From Stomorhina lunata (Eukaryota > Arthropoda > Insecta > Diptera > Rhiniidae), in the NCBI GenBank assembly GCA_933228675.1, contig OW121743.1, positions 49,751,422-49,815,421 of the forward strand: DNA of 64,000 nucleotides, in the 5' to 3' direction. Under the pieces are notes generated by a model. The model was not told where the DNA came from, did no database searches, and saw nothing but the letters and a program-made list of their open reading frames with translations. A program made the translations under genes and the position numbers. Of the stretch, positions 10,205-23,252 are shown piece by piece; position 1 is the stretch's first letter, and every line of letters begins with the position of its first letter.

Positions 10205-12286
10205 TTAGACCTTGTCAAATTCAAACAATTGCAAATTGCCTATGGCCTGGTCCAAATAGGAAGAATTAAGCTTGACTAGTAAAATGTTTTCCAGGATATC
10301 TCGAGTAATGGAACTGCGTTTATCGGCCACAATATATTTCAGAGAATCAAACACCGAACTAACTGGAAGCTGGAATTTAAAAAAAATATATATATAGGAA
10401 TATTTTAGCTATGCTTATTATTGATCTTTCTAATGAACTGAAGTGTCAAAAGAAATCCGGGTATGTAAGTTTTGGGACAATAGAGAATAAACTTATTCAT
10501 TTAAAAGACCTTCAAATACACAAACCTGATTTGCTGGTATCGCAAAGCACACTTTGCTTAAGGCATATAACTCCGGATCACTGTACTCCTTGTCCTTCCA
10601 GAACTGCAGAACATTTGAGTTTGCATGCAAAAAGGGCAGCAAAAGATTTTCTATTTTAGCACCCACTTCAATTTCTTCATTGCTCTTAGGTACATAACTT
10701 CGCTCTAGATATTCATTCAAATAATCATCGACCGTTTCCAGCTCGTCTTTACTTTCCAGTTTAACAGAAGTACTGGGATGTTCTGTAACTATTTGTGAAT
10801 TATATTCATTGATAGCCTTTAATTTCTCAAAGAGTTTCTTAAGGTATGTAGAGGCTTGAAACTTTTGTTGAGGATTAAGGGTATGCTGAAAACGTGGATC
10901 CAGATATAGACATGAAATAAGCTGTGGATTGCTTAGCACTTCTTGGTTTCTCTTCTCTAGGCTTTGGATAAGAATTTGAGAAATTAATTGAACATGATAT
11001 CTATCAGCGATTTGGTGATTTCTTTCCGTGCACAATTTACACCTAAGCCATTCGGCATAGAAGTTGCCATAATGCAACAGTTCCTCTTGGCATATGATAA
11101 GCACTTTCTGTAAAGGTTCCAAAACCATACAGTAGGCTTCTATGAAATTCCAAAAATATTCTGATAACTCAAAGCGTTCCTTAGGAAATTCACTTTTAAT
11201 TAAATACATGCTATTTATTTTGACTTTAGCATTTCTGAGGGCGTTAATCATATTATAGGTAGAACCCAATTTGGAGCTACAATCAATCTGGGGCATCTCT
11301 AAACCCTCCTCGTCAAAGTGTTGCTCACAACCATTTATGGGGTTCCTTAAATGTTTAACTAAATTTCTTGAATTCAAAATACATTTTTTAATTTCCTCAT
11401 TCTTTGTTAGATCCAGAAAGCAAGCTTGCACTATATTTAAGGTGCAGGGTTGTATTTGTATCTCGCCTATGTTTATTTGCAGATAGTATTCAAACATTTC
11501 AATATTTTTTAAATATAATTCATTGTCTTCCTCAAAATGCAAATGTTGTTGGTTGTTTTCAAAAATACTGAAGCTTAGCGTTATCAGACTGGAGTGGTTG
11601 TTTATATTCAGTCCCATGCCTGATGTTATGGCGACTATATGCTCCAACTTGACCTCATATTTGCTTAAGGTATTTAAGATTTCGGTCTCAAAACTTTTGA
11701 AATCTTTCTCCTTCACACCACGACACTCGACCATACCCAAAATATAAGATTTTATTTGATCTTCTTTAATTAATTGAGCACTCAAACTGAATATATTTTG
11801 CGACAAGCTGGTAACACTGTCTAACTTTAAAGATAACAGGCGCTTATTTAGGTCTCTTTTCATCACATTTCTGATATTATAGGCCGATAATTCGAGGGAC
11901 TGCTGGCATCTTTCACTACTAAGACTAAATCTTTCCCCTAACTTTTCACTCATGCCCTTGCAAATTGGATCTATAATATTACGAAAATTCTTTGAGTTCA
12001 AGACATTTAGAGGTATGCCGTCCTCGGCTACCAGACCTATGTAGGAGCGCAGTAGCTGCTTTTTATTCAATTCTATTTTAAACTTTGTTACATCAGCTTT
12101 TATTGGTACCAGTTCTTTTAGTATAAATTCCTCCTCTTTTATTTTATGCATTTTCATTACATGTAATTTTAAGTTAAAAACACGTTCACTTTTAAATCTA
12201 TGTTGACAGAGCCTACAAATCGCATGATCATCACCAAAATCAAAATATTTGGCAATAGCTTGACGCCCAAAACCGCGCGGTGCCAT
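10205..12286 (-). CDS. BED zinc finger / hAT-transposase-derived protein, copy 2
   Basis: Two exons, 12286-10526 and 10369-10205, give 641 residues (587 + 54). The 156-bp GT..AG intron is in phase 0 after a Gln, the same place as in copy 1. The BED finger C24, C27, H42, H47 and the hAT C-terminal pattern (FWKDKEYSDPEL, FAIPANQ, exon 2 with LKYIVADKR and LLVKLNSSYLDQAI) are conserved. Residues ~90-190 are strongly similar to copy 1 (roughly three in four identical by eye). The Asp aligned with Asp226 of copy 1 is Gly223 here (ITSG), and the RW and CxxH-type motifs are also lost. I infer a non-catalytic, domesticated nuclear protein made by tandem duplication. The Met at 12286 is preferred over one 54 codons upstream, because copy 1 has no matching extension and the upstream part overlaps a conserved non-coding block. 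Function unknown. Confidence 0.88.
10370..10525 (-). other. Intron of BED/hAT gene copy 2
   Basis: A 156-bp intron with CAG|GTTTGT donor and TTCCAG|CTT acceptor on the minus strand. A second possible acceptor (CTTCCAG) lies 7 nt further in, but the first keeps the frame and the same 18-residue spacing to ADKR as copy 1. Confidence 0.8.
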
Positions 12287-12422
12287 GATATTACTATTTT
12301 TTCCAACTGCTAAAGACAAAGAACTATAATATACTAAACTAAAATTAGCAAAACTGTACAAGTTAAAGTAGTATTCAAAAATTGTGTATACTATTTTTAT
12401 TTTGTTTTGTTCTCTCTTTCTT

Positions 12423-12444
12423 TGCCTTTGGCTGTAGTCAAGCA
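12423..12444 (-). promoter_or_regulatory. Conserved block upstream of gene copy 2
   Basis: The counterpart of 3886-3906, at a matching distance from the start codon. Its 1-nt length difference from that block argues against it being coding. Likely promoter or 5' leader sequence shared by both paralogues. Confidence 0.55.
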
Positions 12445-12445
12445 G

Positions 12446-12924
12446 CAATAAAAAAGCTTACGAACATTATTTCTATACCCCACAGCACTAGCAATAGTAA
12501 TAGCACAAACATTGTGCTATTACATTGCTAATGAACAGTCTGTCTATAACATGTGTTAATACAACAACAGTAACACTAACATCCATGTTAGAGCTAAATG
12601 TAAACAACTCATGTTAAATATTTTTATTTAACATAAAATAGTTTTAATCTTAACATCATGTTATTATGCATTTCAAGTATAATGTGGAACAACATTTCTG
12701 TTCAAATCAATACTCGTGTAAACTCGTGTGATGCAAACACAAAGGGAACGAGTGAAAAAGCAAACAGAGAATGAAATGATTCAACAAATGAATTTATATG
12801 AGTGCAAGTGCATGTATATTAGACTGTCCCACGCTTGTTGGACTTTTACTTTCAAACTTTGCATGTTTTTACTTTTGATGGTTAAATATAGAAATTTTTT
12901 TAATTTTGTAGCGAGTTTCGATAA
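12446..12924. other. Intergenic DNA, nothing recognised
   Basis: AT-rich sequence with several short ACATGTTA/TAACATG-like strings. No gene or shared repeat was recognised. Confidence 0.4.
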
Positions 12925-13186
12925 AAATGTATATATTTAAGCTGTTTCCGTCATTTGGAATTATTTGAGAACTAGGGTCAAAAGTGGACCGACTATCTCG
13001 AAATTTGGCAAATTGATTACAGTTATTACAAATCATGTATGCAAAAAATAAAGTTAAAATTCTCATTATCATCAGATTTACGAGCGTTTTAGTGATTTTT
13101 GTCTCATTTAGTGCGTTTTGACAGAAGAGTTTGTATGGCAGCTATGGTCAAATATAGACCGATGTTAACGAAATTTCGTATAGTCA
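12925..13186 (-). mobile_element. Repeat family B fragment, inverted
   Basis: The segment runs from TTAAGCTGTTTCCGTCATTTGG to GACCGATGTTAACGAAATTTCG as the inverse of the middle of family B (compare 7880-8110). Both ends are missing. Confidence 0.65.
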
Positions 13187-13394
13187 TTATAACCACCATC
13201 AAAAAGAATAGGGCGTATATTGAGATTGTCATTCTGTTTTTAATTTCCTTTATATTGGCTCAAAAACCAAAATTGAAGTATATTCTGAATCCCTATGGAA
13301 TTCTAAGACGATAAAGCGATGTCCGTCTGTCTGTCTGTCTGTTGTCGCGACGATAAAACCTTAATGAAAGGATATAGGTCACTGAAATTTGGCC
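13187..13394 (+). mobile_element. Core fragment of fold-back family A
   Basis: It carries ACCACCATCAAAAAGAAT, GAGATTGTCATTCTGTTT and the GATGTCCGTCTGTCTG tract, then AAAGGATATAGGTCACTGAAA, as in the centre of the family A element (5815-6005). It is fused directly to the family B fragment on its left and to a satellite array on its right. Confidence 0.7.
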
Positions 13395-14270
13395 TTTACT
13401 TTTTATAGGAAATTTTTAAAAAATTTACTCTTTATAGGAAATTTTTCAAAAATTTACTTTTCATAGGATATTTTCAAAAATTTACTTTTTATAAGAAATT
13501 TTTCAAGAATTTACTTTTTTATAGGAAATTTTTCAAAAATTTACATTTTTTATAGGAAATTTTTCAAAAATTTACTTTTTTTATAGGAAATTTTTCAAAA
13601 ATTTACTTTTTTTATAGGAAATTTTTCAAAAATTTACTTTTTTTATAGGAAATTTTTCAAAAATTTACTTTTTTTATAGGAAATTTTTCAAAAATTTACT
13701 TTTTTTATAGGAAATTTTTCAAAAATTTACTTTTTTTATAGGAAATTTTTCAAAAATTTACTTTTTATAGAAAATTTTTCAAAAATTTACTTTTTATAGG
13801 AAATTTTTCAAAAATTTACTTTTTTTATAGGAAATTTTTCAAAAATTTACATTTTTTATAGGAAATTTTTCAAAAATTTACTTTTTATAGGAAATTTTTC
13901 AAGAATTTATTTTTTTTTAGGAAATTTTTCAAAAATTTCAAATTTCCAAAATTTACTTTTTATAGAAAATTTTTCAAAAATTTACTTTTTATAGGAAATT
14001 TTTCAAAAATTTACTTTTTATAGGAAATTTTTCAAAAATTTACTTTTTATAGGAAATTTTTCAAAAATTTACTTTTTATAGGAAATTTTTCAAAAATTTA
14101 CTTTTTATAGGAAATTTTTCAAAAATTTACTTTTTATAGGAAATTTTTCAAAAATTTACTTTTTATAGGAAATTTTTCAAAAATTTACTTTTTATAGGAA
14201 ATTTTTCAAAAATTTACTTTTTATAGGAAATTTTTCAAAAATTTACTTTTTATAGAAAATTTTTATTTAA
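13395..14270 (-). repeat. 29-bp AT-rich satellite, array 1 (about 29 units)
   Basis: A tandem unit built from TTTACTTTTTATAGG and AAATTTTTCAAAAA, with period 29. Some units carry one or two extra T. Inside each unit AAATTTTT and AAAAATTT face each other across a single C. The orientation marker (C at the centre) is opposite to the arrays at 41.7-49 and 53-56 kb. The array ends in a decayed half unit near 14270. Confidence 0.9.
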
Positions 14271-15780
14271 AATTTGCTAAATGTGAGTTATCAGGTTTTG
14301 CATATTACGCCGACGATATGTCTTTAAGCAAGCAAATAGTTATGAAGGGTATCACATGTTTTTGCTTAAGCCCGACCATATTTAATAATTGGCCACAGGT
14401 TTTAAATAATGTCTACTCGATTTTGCCTTTCCTAAGAAAAAATAAACCATAATTGAGGATGGTTATTTTCTACATAAGTATGTATGTATGTAAAATAATA
14501 TTCGAATCCTTTCAAGGACATACCCTAAATTATGGATGTGACTTAAGAAAAGAAGACACTTTTATCATCGGAAATTAATAGTTGAAAAATCTTTTAACTT
14601 TACAAAATCCTATAAAAGGTTTAAGAATTTTATAAAAATGTTTTTACATACAGAATTTGACATATGAATATTGCCAAGAAGAACAAGTAGGTAAATCCAA
14701 ATCTTTTAGAACGTTTTTGCTACAAACAATAAAAAACAATTTTCAAGCTTTTGTTAAAGTTTTTAAGGACTAAATAGAACTAAACATGACAAAACCTAAC
14801 AAATTGATATGATATGAAAACATTATACTTGAATCGATAATGTCAATGTTTCCTTCTTTTCTAAGAAGGATCAAAAAATCTTTAACAACTTTAATTTTAA
14901 ATAATAAGTCTAAAGAAAGGACTTTTTTCCTTCATTTAATTTAAACCTTATTTAATAATAGGCTACTTATTTTTTCCCCAAAACAATTTTGTTTTTAATA
15001 TTGTTAGGACTTTATGTAAAGGATTGTTTTGTCCCCATAATGTTTTCTAAGGACGACAGATGATTGAATATAAAAAAAGGATTGAAATTTAAATTGAAGT
15101 TAATTTAGTTTATTAAAGCTTTACAAATCAAAATCAATTTTTGTTCTATTTTTTTGGTATTTTATTGTGTTAAAAGGAATTTGAATAATGTAATGAACAA
15201 TTTAGGTATTTATAGTAGAATTCAATTTTTTGGATTTTTTTTTTGAGTATTTTCTTAGTTTTTTTTTTTTTATTCTAATATAAATAATTTATTCAATCAT
15301 GATTTATAAAAGGTTTTTCTTTTAATCAAATATTTTATTATAGAAAAACTTTTTAACTGGTAAACTAAAGAAACTTTAAACTTTCTGTTAAGTTATTCAA
15401 TTTTCTTTTTTTAAGGTATTCAAGTTTTTATGTGAAATTCAGGTGAAAAGAAAGGAAAAAAGAAAATAATTTTCATTGAAATATTTTCATTAAATTGAAG
15501 TTAAAAAAAAGGTTCAAAAGATATGTTATATAATTGAAGGAATATTAAAGCAAGATTGCTAAAATATAGGACTTGCTCAAAACGGATGTATAATTCACAC
15601 CCATTAGATATATAATACATGTAAAATGGACCGCGGTGGGTGGACCAGGTTCACATGTTATACATCAATGGAAAGGGAATTTCATATACTTTAAGGAAAG
15701 GTTAAAAAATTTTCACAATTAAGAAATTGGTTTAAGACTTTTGTCAAAAAAGTGCAAAAACAATAAATTTACATAATTTT
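14271..15780. other. Unique AT-rich DNA
   Basis: Near 14340-14390 a scrap of family B-like end sequence (GAAGGGTATCACATG, GCCCGACCATA) remains. The rest is AT-rich without recognised features. Confidence 0.4.
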
Positions 15781-16200
15781 TGAAAATCACTTTGTCATTT
15801 TTTGCAAAAATCTCTAAAACTAAACACGGTATTAGGATGATTTTTGGACAGTGTATAGACCAATATGTTAGAAATTCAGAAACATTAATTTAAGAACGAG
15901 TTCTGAAATTTTAATAAACATTTTCGAATACAGACAAGTACACTTTTTGCAATAAATGTATGTAATTTTTTAAGTTACATTGAAGTTTTTTTCCCAAAAA
16001 TCTCTAAAACTGAACAAGGTATTAGGATGATTTTTAGACACAATATAGAACAAAATCTTAGAAATTCAGAAATATATATTTCAGAACTGGTTATAAAATT
16101 TTAAGTAACATTTTTAAATACAGAAGAATACGCTCTTCGAAAATTTGAGTTTTCTTTTTAGAAAAACGGACCATGTGACTCTATTTATGACCGGGTCTTA
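15781..16200 (+). repeat. Two-copy direct repeat, about 190 bp
   Basis: CAAAAATCTCTAAAACT followed by GGTATTAGGATGATTTTT occurs at about 15805 and again, 190 bp later, at about 15995. Both are followed by similar AGAAATTCAGAAA and TTTTAA..ACATTTT..AATACAGA text. It is an old tandem duplication with substitutions. Confidence 0.7.
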
Positions 16201-17116
16201 TCAGATTTTTCTACAGACCTTACAAACATTGCACTTAATATAATTTATTTAAAAAAAACCTGTAATTAACTCTTTTTAGAGATTCAAAAACTCAAGTTTT
16301 GTCCAAAAAATGCTGGTTTTCGACCACCGCTGGTTATAGGGTACATATCCAAAATTACTCAAAATATAATTTACACGCATCCCTAAAATCTAATCTTTTA
16401 GGAAATGTTAAAAACAATCTGTCTTTCAGAAACAATTTTCAAAAATATAGAAAAAATAAAGTTACTTTTTTTTGGAAAGCTTTTTTTTTGGAACACAAAT
16501 TTTGAAGAATTTTTCTGTCTAATAAACTTTTAATAATTAAAATTTTTTTTCATCTTATTTATTAAGAAATTTATCAACAGTCTCATAGTATTTTTAGAAA
16601 AATTTTTTGTCCTACCACAAATGATTTATAAGCCAAAAAAAGGCCAGAAGTCATGACAAAAAATGCAAAAAAAAACATGTTTGAAGTCAAATATCTCTTA
16701 AACTTTAATAGATAACGTAAAATAGTATGCATGTCTTTTCTTAAGTTTTTTAAAACGTTTTTGAAAATGTAAAAATCTTTTGGATTTGACTTAATTGGCA
16801 AAAGTTATACGCACCCAAAAGTTTTACATACCCGAGGTAGGCAACTTTGCTAAACTGTAGAGCCCACTGTGCTACAGATAGATGCGACCTTAAATATTGC
16901 TCTTAAAGCCAAACTCATAACTTCTACTGATGTTTCAATTTTCGTCAAAAGACCTCGTTGCACCACTGTGCACTGGTACCAAGAAGTATGTTTCTGGCAT
17001 TTAATTCGAGTCGAATTTTATATGTCGAAGAAATTGTTGCATACTTTTAGGATTTTTTAAAAATGTTAATACAAATCGTATAACCTATATCGATTGAATT
17101 GATATATATCAAATTC
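16201..17116. other. Unique AT-rich DNA
   Basis: Only short reading frames with low-complexity composition are present. No recognisable gene. Confidence 0.4.
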
Positions 17117-17439
17117 CTGGGGCCAAATTACCGCATTCGATATCGTTCGAAAACTAAGACCTTTAAGCAAATGTTGTGAAGTATACTTTAGGGATGTTCA
17201 AAGTTACTTCGAAGCAAAAAGTTTATTGAAATTTGGTATCCATTTTTATTCGTTTCTAAAAACATATAGTCCAATTAAAACTATTTTACTATTGGTCATC
17301 TTTTGGCAAAAAACTACAAAAAACTAAAGTAAACTGAGCATCTTTTAAATAATTTTGATCATCCTTGAAGTATGCTATACAAATGTTTTGAAAATATCTA
17401 ATATTTCGATCGATATCGAATGCGGTAATTTGGGCCCTG
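17117..17439. mobile_element. Short MITE with 36-bp terminal inverted repeats
   Basis: The left end at 17117-17152 and the right end at 17404-17439 match in inverted orientation over 36 bp with 3 mismatches. Both contain AAATTACCGCATTCGATATC. The interior of about 250 bp is non-coding. No clear target duplication is visible, so the superfamily is open. Confidence 0.7.
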
Positions 17440-18117
17440 ATTATAATTTTTATATAATCAGGAATATATAATATATATATATATTTAGCACACTTTGAGA
17501 AGATACGTACAAATACAGAAAAAGTAATTCATATTTTTTTAACGGAAGTTGTCCATCTATCATTCATAAATCAGTTTAATTTATTTCTTATCTGAGGCAT
17601 GTCTTTGGCATGTGTATGTCTCTATTCTTTTGTTTTTGTATCAAGTAAAAAGAAAATGATGAAGATGATTAATGACATTAGAAAGTCAACTAATAAATGT
17701 TCTTAAAATAACCTTCCTTCTGTAGAAAATTAAAAAAAATCCTAAATATGTATAAACACAGAAGAGTAAATTAAATCTTTTCTTGAAGATGTGACTGACT
17801 ATATATCCAATTATATATACGACTTGGGTAACCTTCTTTGGAAAGGGGTAGTAGAGAAAAAAGGTGGTAAATATGAGGGATGAAGCTCTATATTAATAAA
17901 CTCTATAATTGCATATCTATTTTTAAAACGGTGATGTTGCGCCATCTGTTCTTAAATTGACTCATTATCTAAGCGTTTTGTTTTACAACCAATTTCTTTC
18001 CACTAACATCGACGGTGTATTAATGCGCCATCTGTTGTTAATTTGAATCTTTATATAAGCTTTTTGTTCTACAGTCAATTTTATTTCTTTTACATCGATG
18101 GCGTGTTAATGTTGTAG
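17440..18117. other. Mostly unique DNA with an 86-bp direct repeat
   Basis: GCGCCATCTGTT recurs at 17939 and 18025. Similar text follows both copies (TTGA, TAAGC.TTTTGTT, TACA.CAATTT, ACATCGA.GG.GT), giving two diverged 86-bp units next to the satellite that begins at 18118. Nothing else was seen. Confidence 0.5.
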
Positions 18118-19447
18118 GGCTAAATTTTTCAAAAATTTACTTTTAATAGAAAATTTTTCAAAAATTTACTTTTTATAAGGAAAATTTTTTAAAAATTTAC
18201 TTTTTATAAGGAAAATTTTTTAAAAATTTACTTTTTATAAGGAAAATTTTTTAAAAATTTACTTATTATAGGAAATTTTTGAAAAATTTAGTTTTTATAG
18301 GAAATTTTTGAAAAATTTACTTTTTATAGGAAATTTTTCAAAAATTTACTTTTTATAGGAAATTTTTTTAAAAATTTACTTTTTATAGGAAATTTTCCAA
18401 AAATTTACTTTTTATAGGAAATTTTTGAAAAATTTACTTTTTATAGGAAATTTTTAAAAAATTTACGTTTTATAGGAAATTTTTCAAAAATTTACTTTTT
18501 ATAGGAAATTTTTCAAAAATTTACTTTTTATGGGAAATTTTTCAAAAATTTACTTTTTATAGGAAATTTTTCAAAAATTTACTTTTTATAGGAAATTTTT
18601 CAAAAATTTACTTTTTATAGGAAATTTTTAAAAAATTTACTTTTTATAGGAAATTTTTCAAAAATTTACTTTTTATAGGAAATTTTTCAAAAATTTACTT
18701 TTTATAGGAAATTTTTAAAAAATTAGCTTTTTATAGGAAATTTTTAAAAAATTTACTTTTTATAGGAAATTTTTCAAAAATTTACATTTTTTATAGGAAA
18801 ATTTTCAAAAATTTACTTTTTTTATAGGAAATTTTTAAAAAATTTACTTTTTATAGGAAATTTTTCAAAAATTTACTTTTTATAGGAAATTTTTCAAAAA
18901 TTTACTTTTTATAGGAAATTTTTCAAAAATTTACTTTTTATAGGAAATTTTTCAAAAATTTACTTTTTATAGGAAATTTTTCAAAAATTTACTTTTTATA
19001 GGAAATTTTTCAAAAATTTACTTTTTATAGGAAATTTTTCAAAAATTTACTTTTTATAGGAAATTTTTCAAAAATTTACTATTTATAGGAAATTTTTCAA
19101 AAATTTACTGTTTATAGGAAATTTTTCAAAAATTTACTTTTTATAGGAAATTTTTTAAAAATTTACTTTTTATAGGAAATTTTTCAAAAATTTACTATTT
19201 ATAGGAAATTTTTCAAAAATTTACTGTTTATAGGAAATTTTTCAAAAATTTACTATTTATAGGAAATTTTTCAAAAATTTACTATTTATAGGAAATTTTT
19301 CAAAAATTTACTTTCTATAGGAAATTTTTCAAAAATTTACTTTCTATAGGAAATTTTTCAAAAATTTATTTTTTATAGGAGATTTTTCAAAAATTTACGT
19401 TTTATAGGAAATTTTTCAAAAATTTACTTCTTATAGGAAATTTTACA
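18118..19447 (-). repeat. 29-bp AT-rich satellite, array 2 (about 46 units)
   Basis: Same unit and orientation as the array at 13.4 kb. The first units are the most diverged (TTATAAGGAAAATTTTTTAAAA), the middle is most uniform, and variants ACTATTTATAGG and ACTTTCTATAGG cluster at 19.08-19.35 kb, as expected of local amplification. Confidence 0.9.
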
Positions 19448-20820
19448 AAAAAGACAACTTAGATATTAATACTCACTCCTCCCTCCCAATGGGAATGGCT
19501 GTTATTTACAAGCCCCTAGAAGGGAGTAAAGGCAAAAAAGGCTTACATAAGTTGATAATGCCAAAATGAACAGTTAATAAATTATTCATTATATTAAAAG
19601 TGTATTTGCCTATAATGCTCAATCATTACCATAAACCAAAACCTTCATTCATACCCACAAATCAGCCAAACAAACGTAACGTATCCAATTGATTGACTGT
19701 ACGTTTGGCTGCTTCAAACTCTACAAAAACAAATATTTGTGGTATTACTTTGAAGGGATTCAGTGGAGAGGGTGTGGGTGTAGAGGTGGGATATGTGCGT
19801 GTTTATTTGGGTAAACCTAGCCCAATGTTGTTGTAACATTTTGAAATTGCTATAACATTTAGAATCATAATCAAAGGAAAGGTCAAAATAGTTTTTTTTT
19901 TGCCTTTTAGTCATTTTCACGCCTAAACATTTGGATTCATGGTTACACGTGGATTTAGTGCTTTATGGTAATTTGTATAGTTTTGCATTTATATGAGTAT
20001 TGATTTGTATATGTTTGAGTTTTTGTAGAATTTTGTATGAAATTTTAAAAGGATCGAATTAAGGATATTCCTTTATATGTTATTAAGTTTTAAATAAATT
20101 TACATTGTACATACATTTCATTTGGGAATATAGTGTTATTATATATCAATCTAAAGGAAATTATGTTATTCATACGAAAAAATGTTAAAAAGATGGAAAA
20201 TTTAAAAAGCAAATACGACTTTTGATAGATCGTTGCATGAGCAAACATGGTTAAATGCATAGTTTACTATTCTATAAAGGACACACAGACAGAAAAACAT
20301 TAATTTATTAAAAAGTTATAACATTACCAATTTTTTCCCTTTTTATCCCCTAATTTCTAATAAGTTACATGTGCATATTTGTTACTTAGTACGAATTGAA
20401 TTCGTTATTTTTTATAAAAACACAGTTAACATATTGTTACTATTCATATAACTTCATGAGGTATTGAGTTTTCATTTTATTCCTTTTTTACACATTTTGG
20501 CCCCCGAAATCAAGAAAGTACCAAATACGTGTTTAATATTTTTCTCACATTTATTGATTGCATTACAAAATTCATTTCTATATTGTTTGGTTCAAAAGAT
20601 AAGAGTGGTCTAAAAATGGTACCAAAAAAACTATTTTCACCCATTTTACCCCCTAGCGGGCATAGATTGAAAAAAGTACCAAACACCTGTCCGCTTATTT
20701 TAATAGCTATTCAAAACGTAATTTAAATTTTGTTTCAATGCCTATTATTTTAGTAAATATAGCATTTTCGATTTTTTCCCCTTTTTACCCGTTTCTAATT
20801 TAATAGCTCTTAACTGGCCT
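19448..20820. other. Unique DNA with short C/T-rich repeats
   Basis: No gene was recognised. Similar stretches near 20330, 20640 and 20780 (TTTTTCCCNTTTTANCCC followed by TTCTAAT-like text) and AAAGTACCAAA near 20515 and 20675 suggest an old dispersed repeat that I cannot name. Confidence 0.4.
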
Positions 20821-21990
<1,170 letters not shown>

Positions 21991-22620
21991 ATAAAACTTT
22001 TTAGCGAAAAAAAAATACAAAAATTAAAAAAAAATATTTTTGGTGACACAAATCCCAGAATTCCTAAAAAGATTTAAAAAATTTCCAAAAATTTGTATTT
22101 CTACTTTTTTTTGCTCTAGTTGTTTGACCACTTTCGGAGCCAAAAATTTCTTTTGCAGTGCAATTAAAAACACCTTGGTCCATAAGAAATGAGTGGACGT
22201 TTTTTTATAACTCGAGTTTGTTCGAAGTAATTATGGATCAAAATTGAAATTTTCCTAAACAACAAGTCTAATTCGAGAGACTCTGGTACTAACATGGAAT
22301 AAACAAGAATTTCTTTTTTAATTTAGTTATAAACTTTATGAAGTTTTCTTTCAAAAAATTATAAATATGGGCAAATCCGAAAAACATTAAACCAAGAACA
22401 AAATTTTAAAACTGTCAAAATTACATATTTGTGTTTATGGAAAAATTTACAATATATTGATCCTTTAAAATATATAATGGATACAATTTTTTGTGATTGC
22501 TCTCTTCGTGAATGACAGGTCTTTATTTGCATCCATCTCGACTTTATATACATTTTTTAAAATAATAGGTTTTTTTAAAGTTCTTAAAAATTCAAAAAGA
22601 AGTGTGTTTGCATTTGATCC
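21991..22620. other. Unique AT-rich DNA
   Basis: No gene or named repeat was recognised. It may belong to the same retroelement as the ribozyme motif downstream, but no protein motif supports that. Confidence 0.35.
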
Positions 22621-22623
22621 CAA

Positions 22624-22655
22624 ATCTGTTACATTTATTTATTAATGTAACAGAT
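22624..22655. other. Perfect 12-bp stem-loop next to the ribozyme
   Basis: ATCTGTTACATT at 22624-22635 faces its exact complement at 22644-22655 across an 8-nt loop. On the minus strand it lies 33 nt downstream of the end of the hammerhead motif and could be part of the same transcript. Confidence 0.6.
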
Positions 22656-22687
22656 CAATTTATTGATAAAAAGCCAAAAAATGTTTG

Positions 22688-22733
22688 TCCTCAACGCGTT
22701 TCGATGGTTGGTTAAGCCATCTCTTCAGGAGGA
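22688..22733 (-). ncRNA. Hammerhead ribozyme motif (Penelope-like element type)
   Basis: Minus-strand order: stem I 5' side TCCTC (22733-22729), core CTGAAGA (22728-22722), stem II GATGG (22721-22717), loop CTTAACCAA, CCATC (22707-22703), core GAA (22702-22700), stem III ACGCGT (22699-22694), cleavage-site U (22693), and stem I 3' side GAGGA (22692-22688). Stem I (5 bp) and stem II (5 bp) pair perfectly, and every invariant core position of the hammerhead fold (CUGANGA, GAA, A-U at the base of stem III, H before the cut) is met. Stem III is too short to close alone but is self-complementary. That fits the dimeric, short-stem-III hammerheads known from Penelope-like retroelements. No reverse transcriptase or GIY-YIG frame was recognised nearby, so this is probably a remnant or a short non-autonomous copy. 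Confidence 0.8.
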
Positions 22734-23252
22734 TTATCCCCAATTTAGACAGATCGAAAACCTCGCGTTATTACTAAATTTACAAACATAACTATTAAGA
22801 ATTATGTTCATAAACCAAAAGTAAAAGCGTAGATTATCGACTGAACAAAAACAAAAATTTTTCAGTTTTCATCTACCTTCACTTCCCACATTCTTGCTGT
22901 AGCCGTCAGCTACTATATGCAGAATGCTGTGAAGAAGGGGGGGTAAGATGTTTTAAAATAAACAAGTTTATTTTAAAATATACTTCTTAAAAATCGCAAA
23001 AACATCTATTATGGTATCGAGAGTTAATAGGGGCTCAAAATCTGCTTAATTTCATACAATTAGATATAAAAAAAAACCGTCAAAAGTAACTGAAGTGATA
23101 TAAATAACGTCAAGTAAAAAAGGGCTCACAGTGTATAGCGTCCGTCACAGAAATAAACGTCTTTTTTAATTTGACTAGTGCAATTTTTCTTTTTTCTCCA
23201 ATTGAACTTGGTTTGTAAAAAGGACTTATAGTATGCTTTACATTAGGCTAAA
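22734..23252. other. DNA upstream of the ribozyme on the minus strand
   Basis: This is where the end of a Penelope-like element would be expected on the minus strand. No conserved protein motif could be read in any frame. Confidence 0.35.

Noticed and set aside
12287..12448. 54-residue N-terminal extension of the second BED/hAT gene
   Set aside because: The first copy has no matching extension, the stretch overlaps a conserved non-coding block with a 1-nt indel between paralogues, and MAPRG starts both proteins directly before the BED finger.
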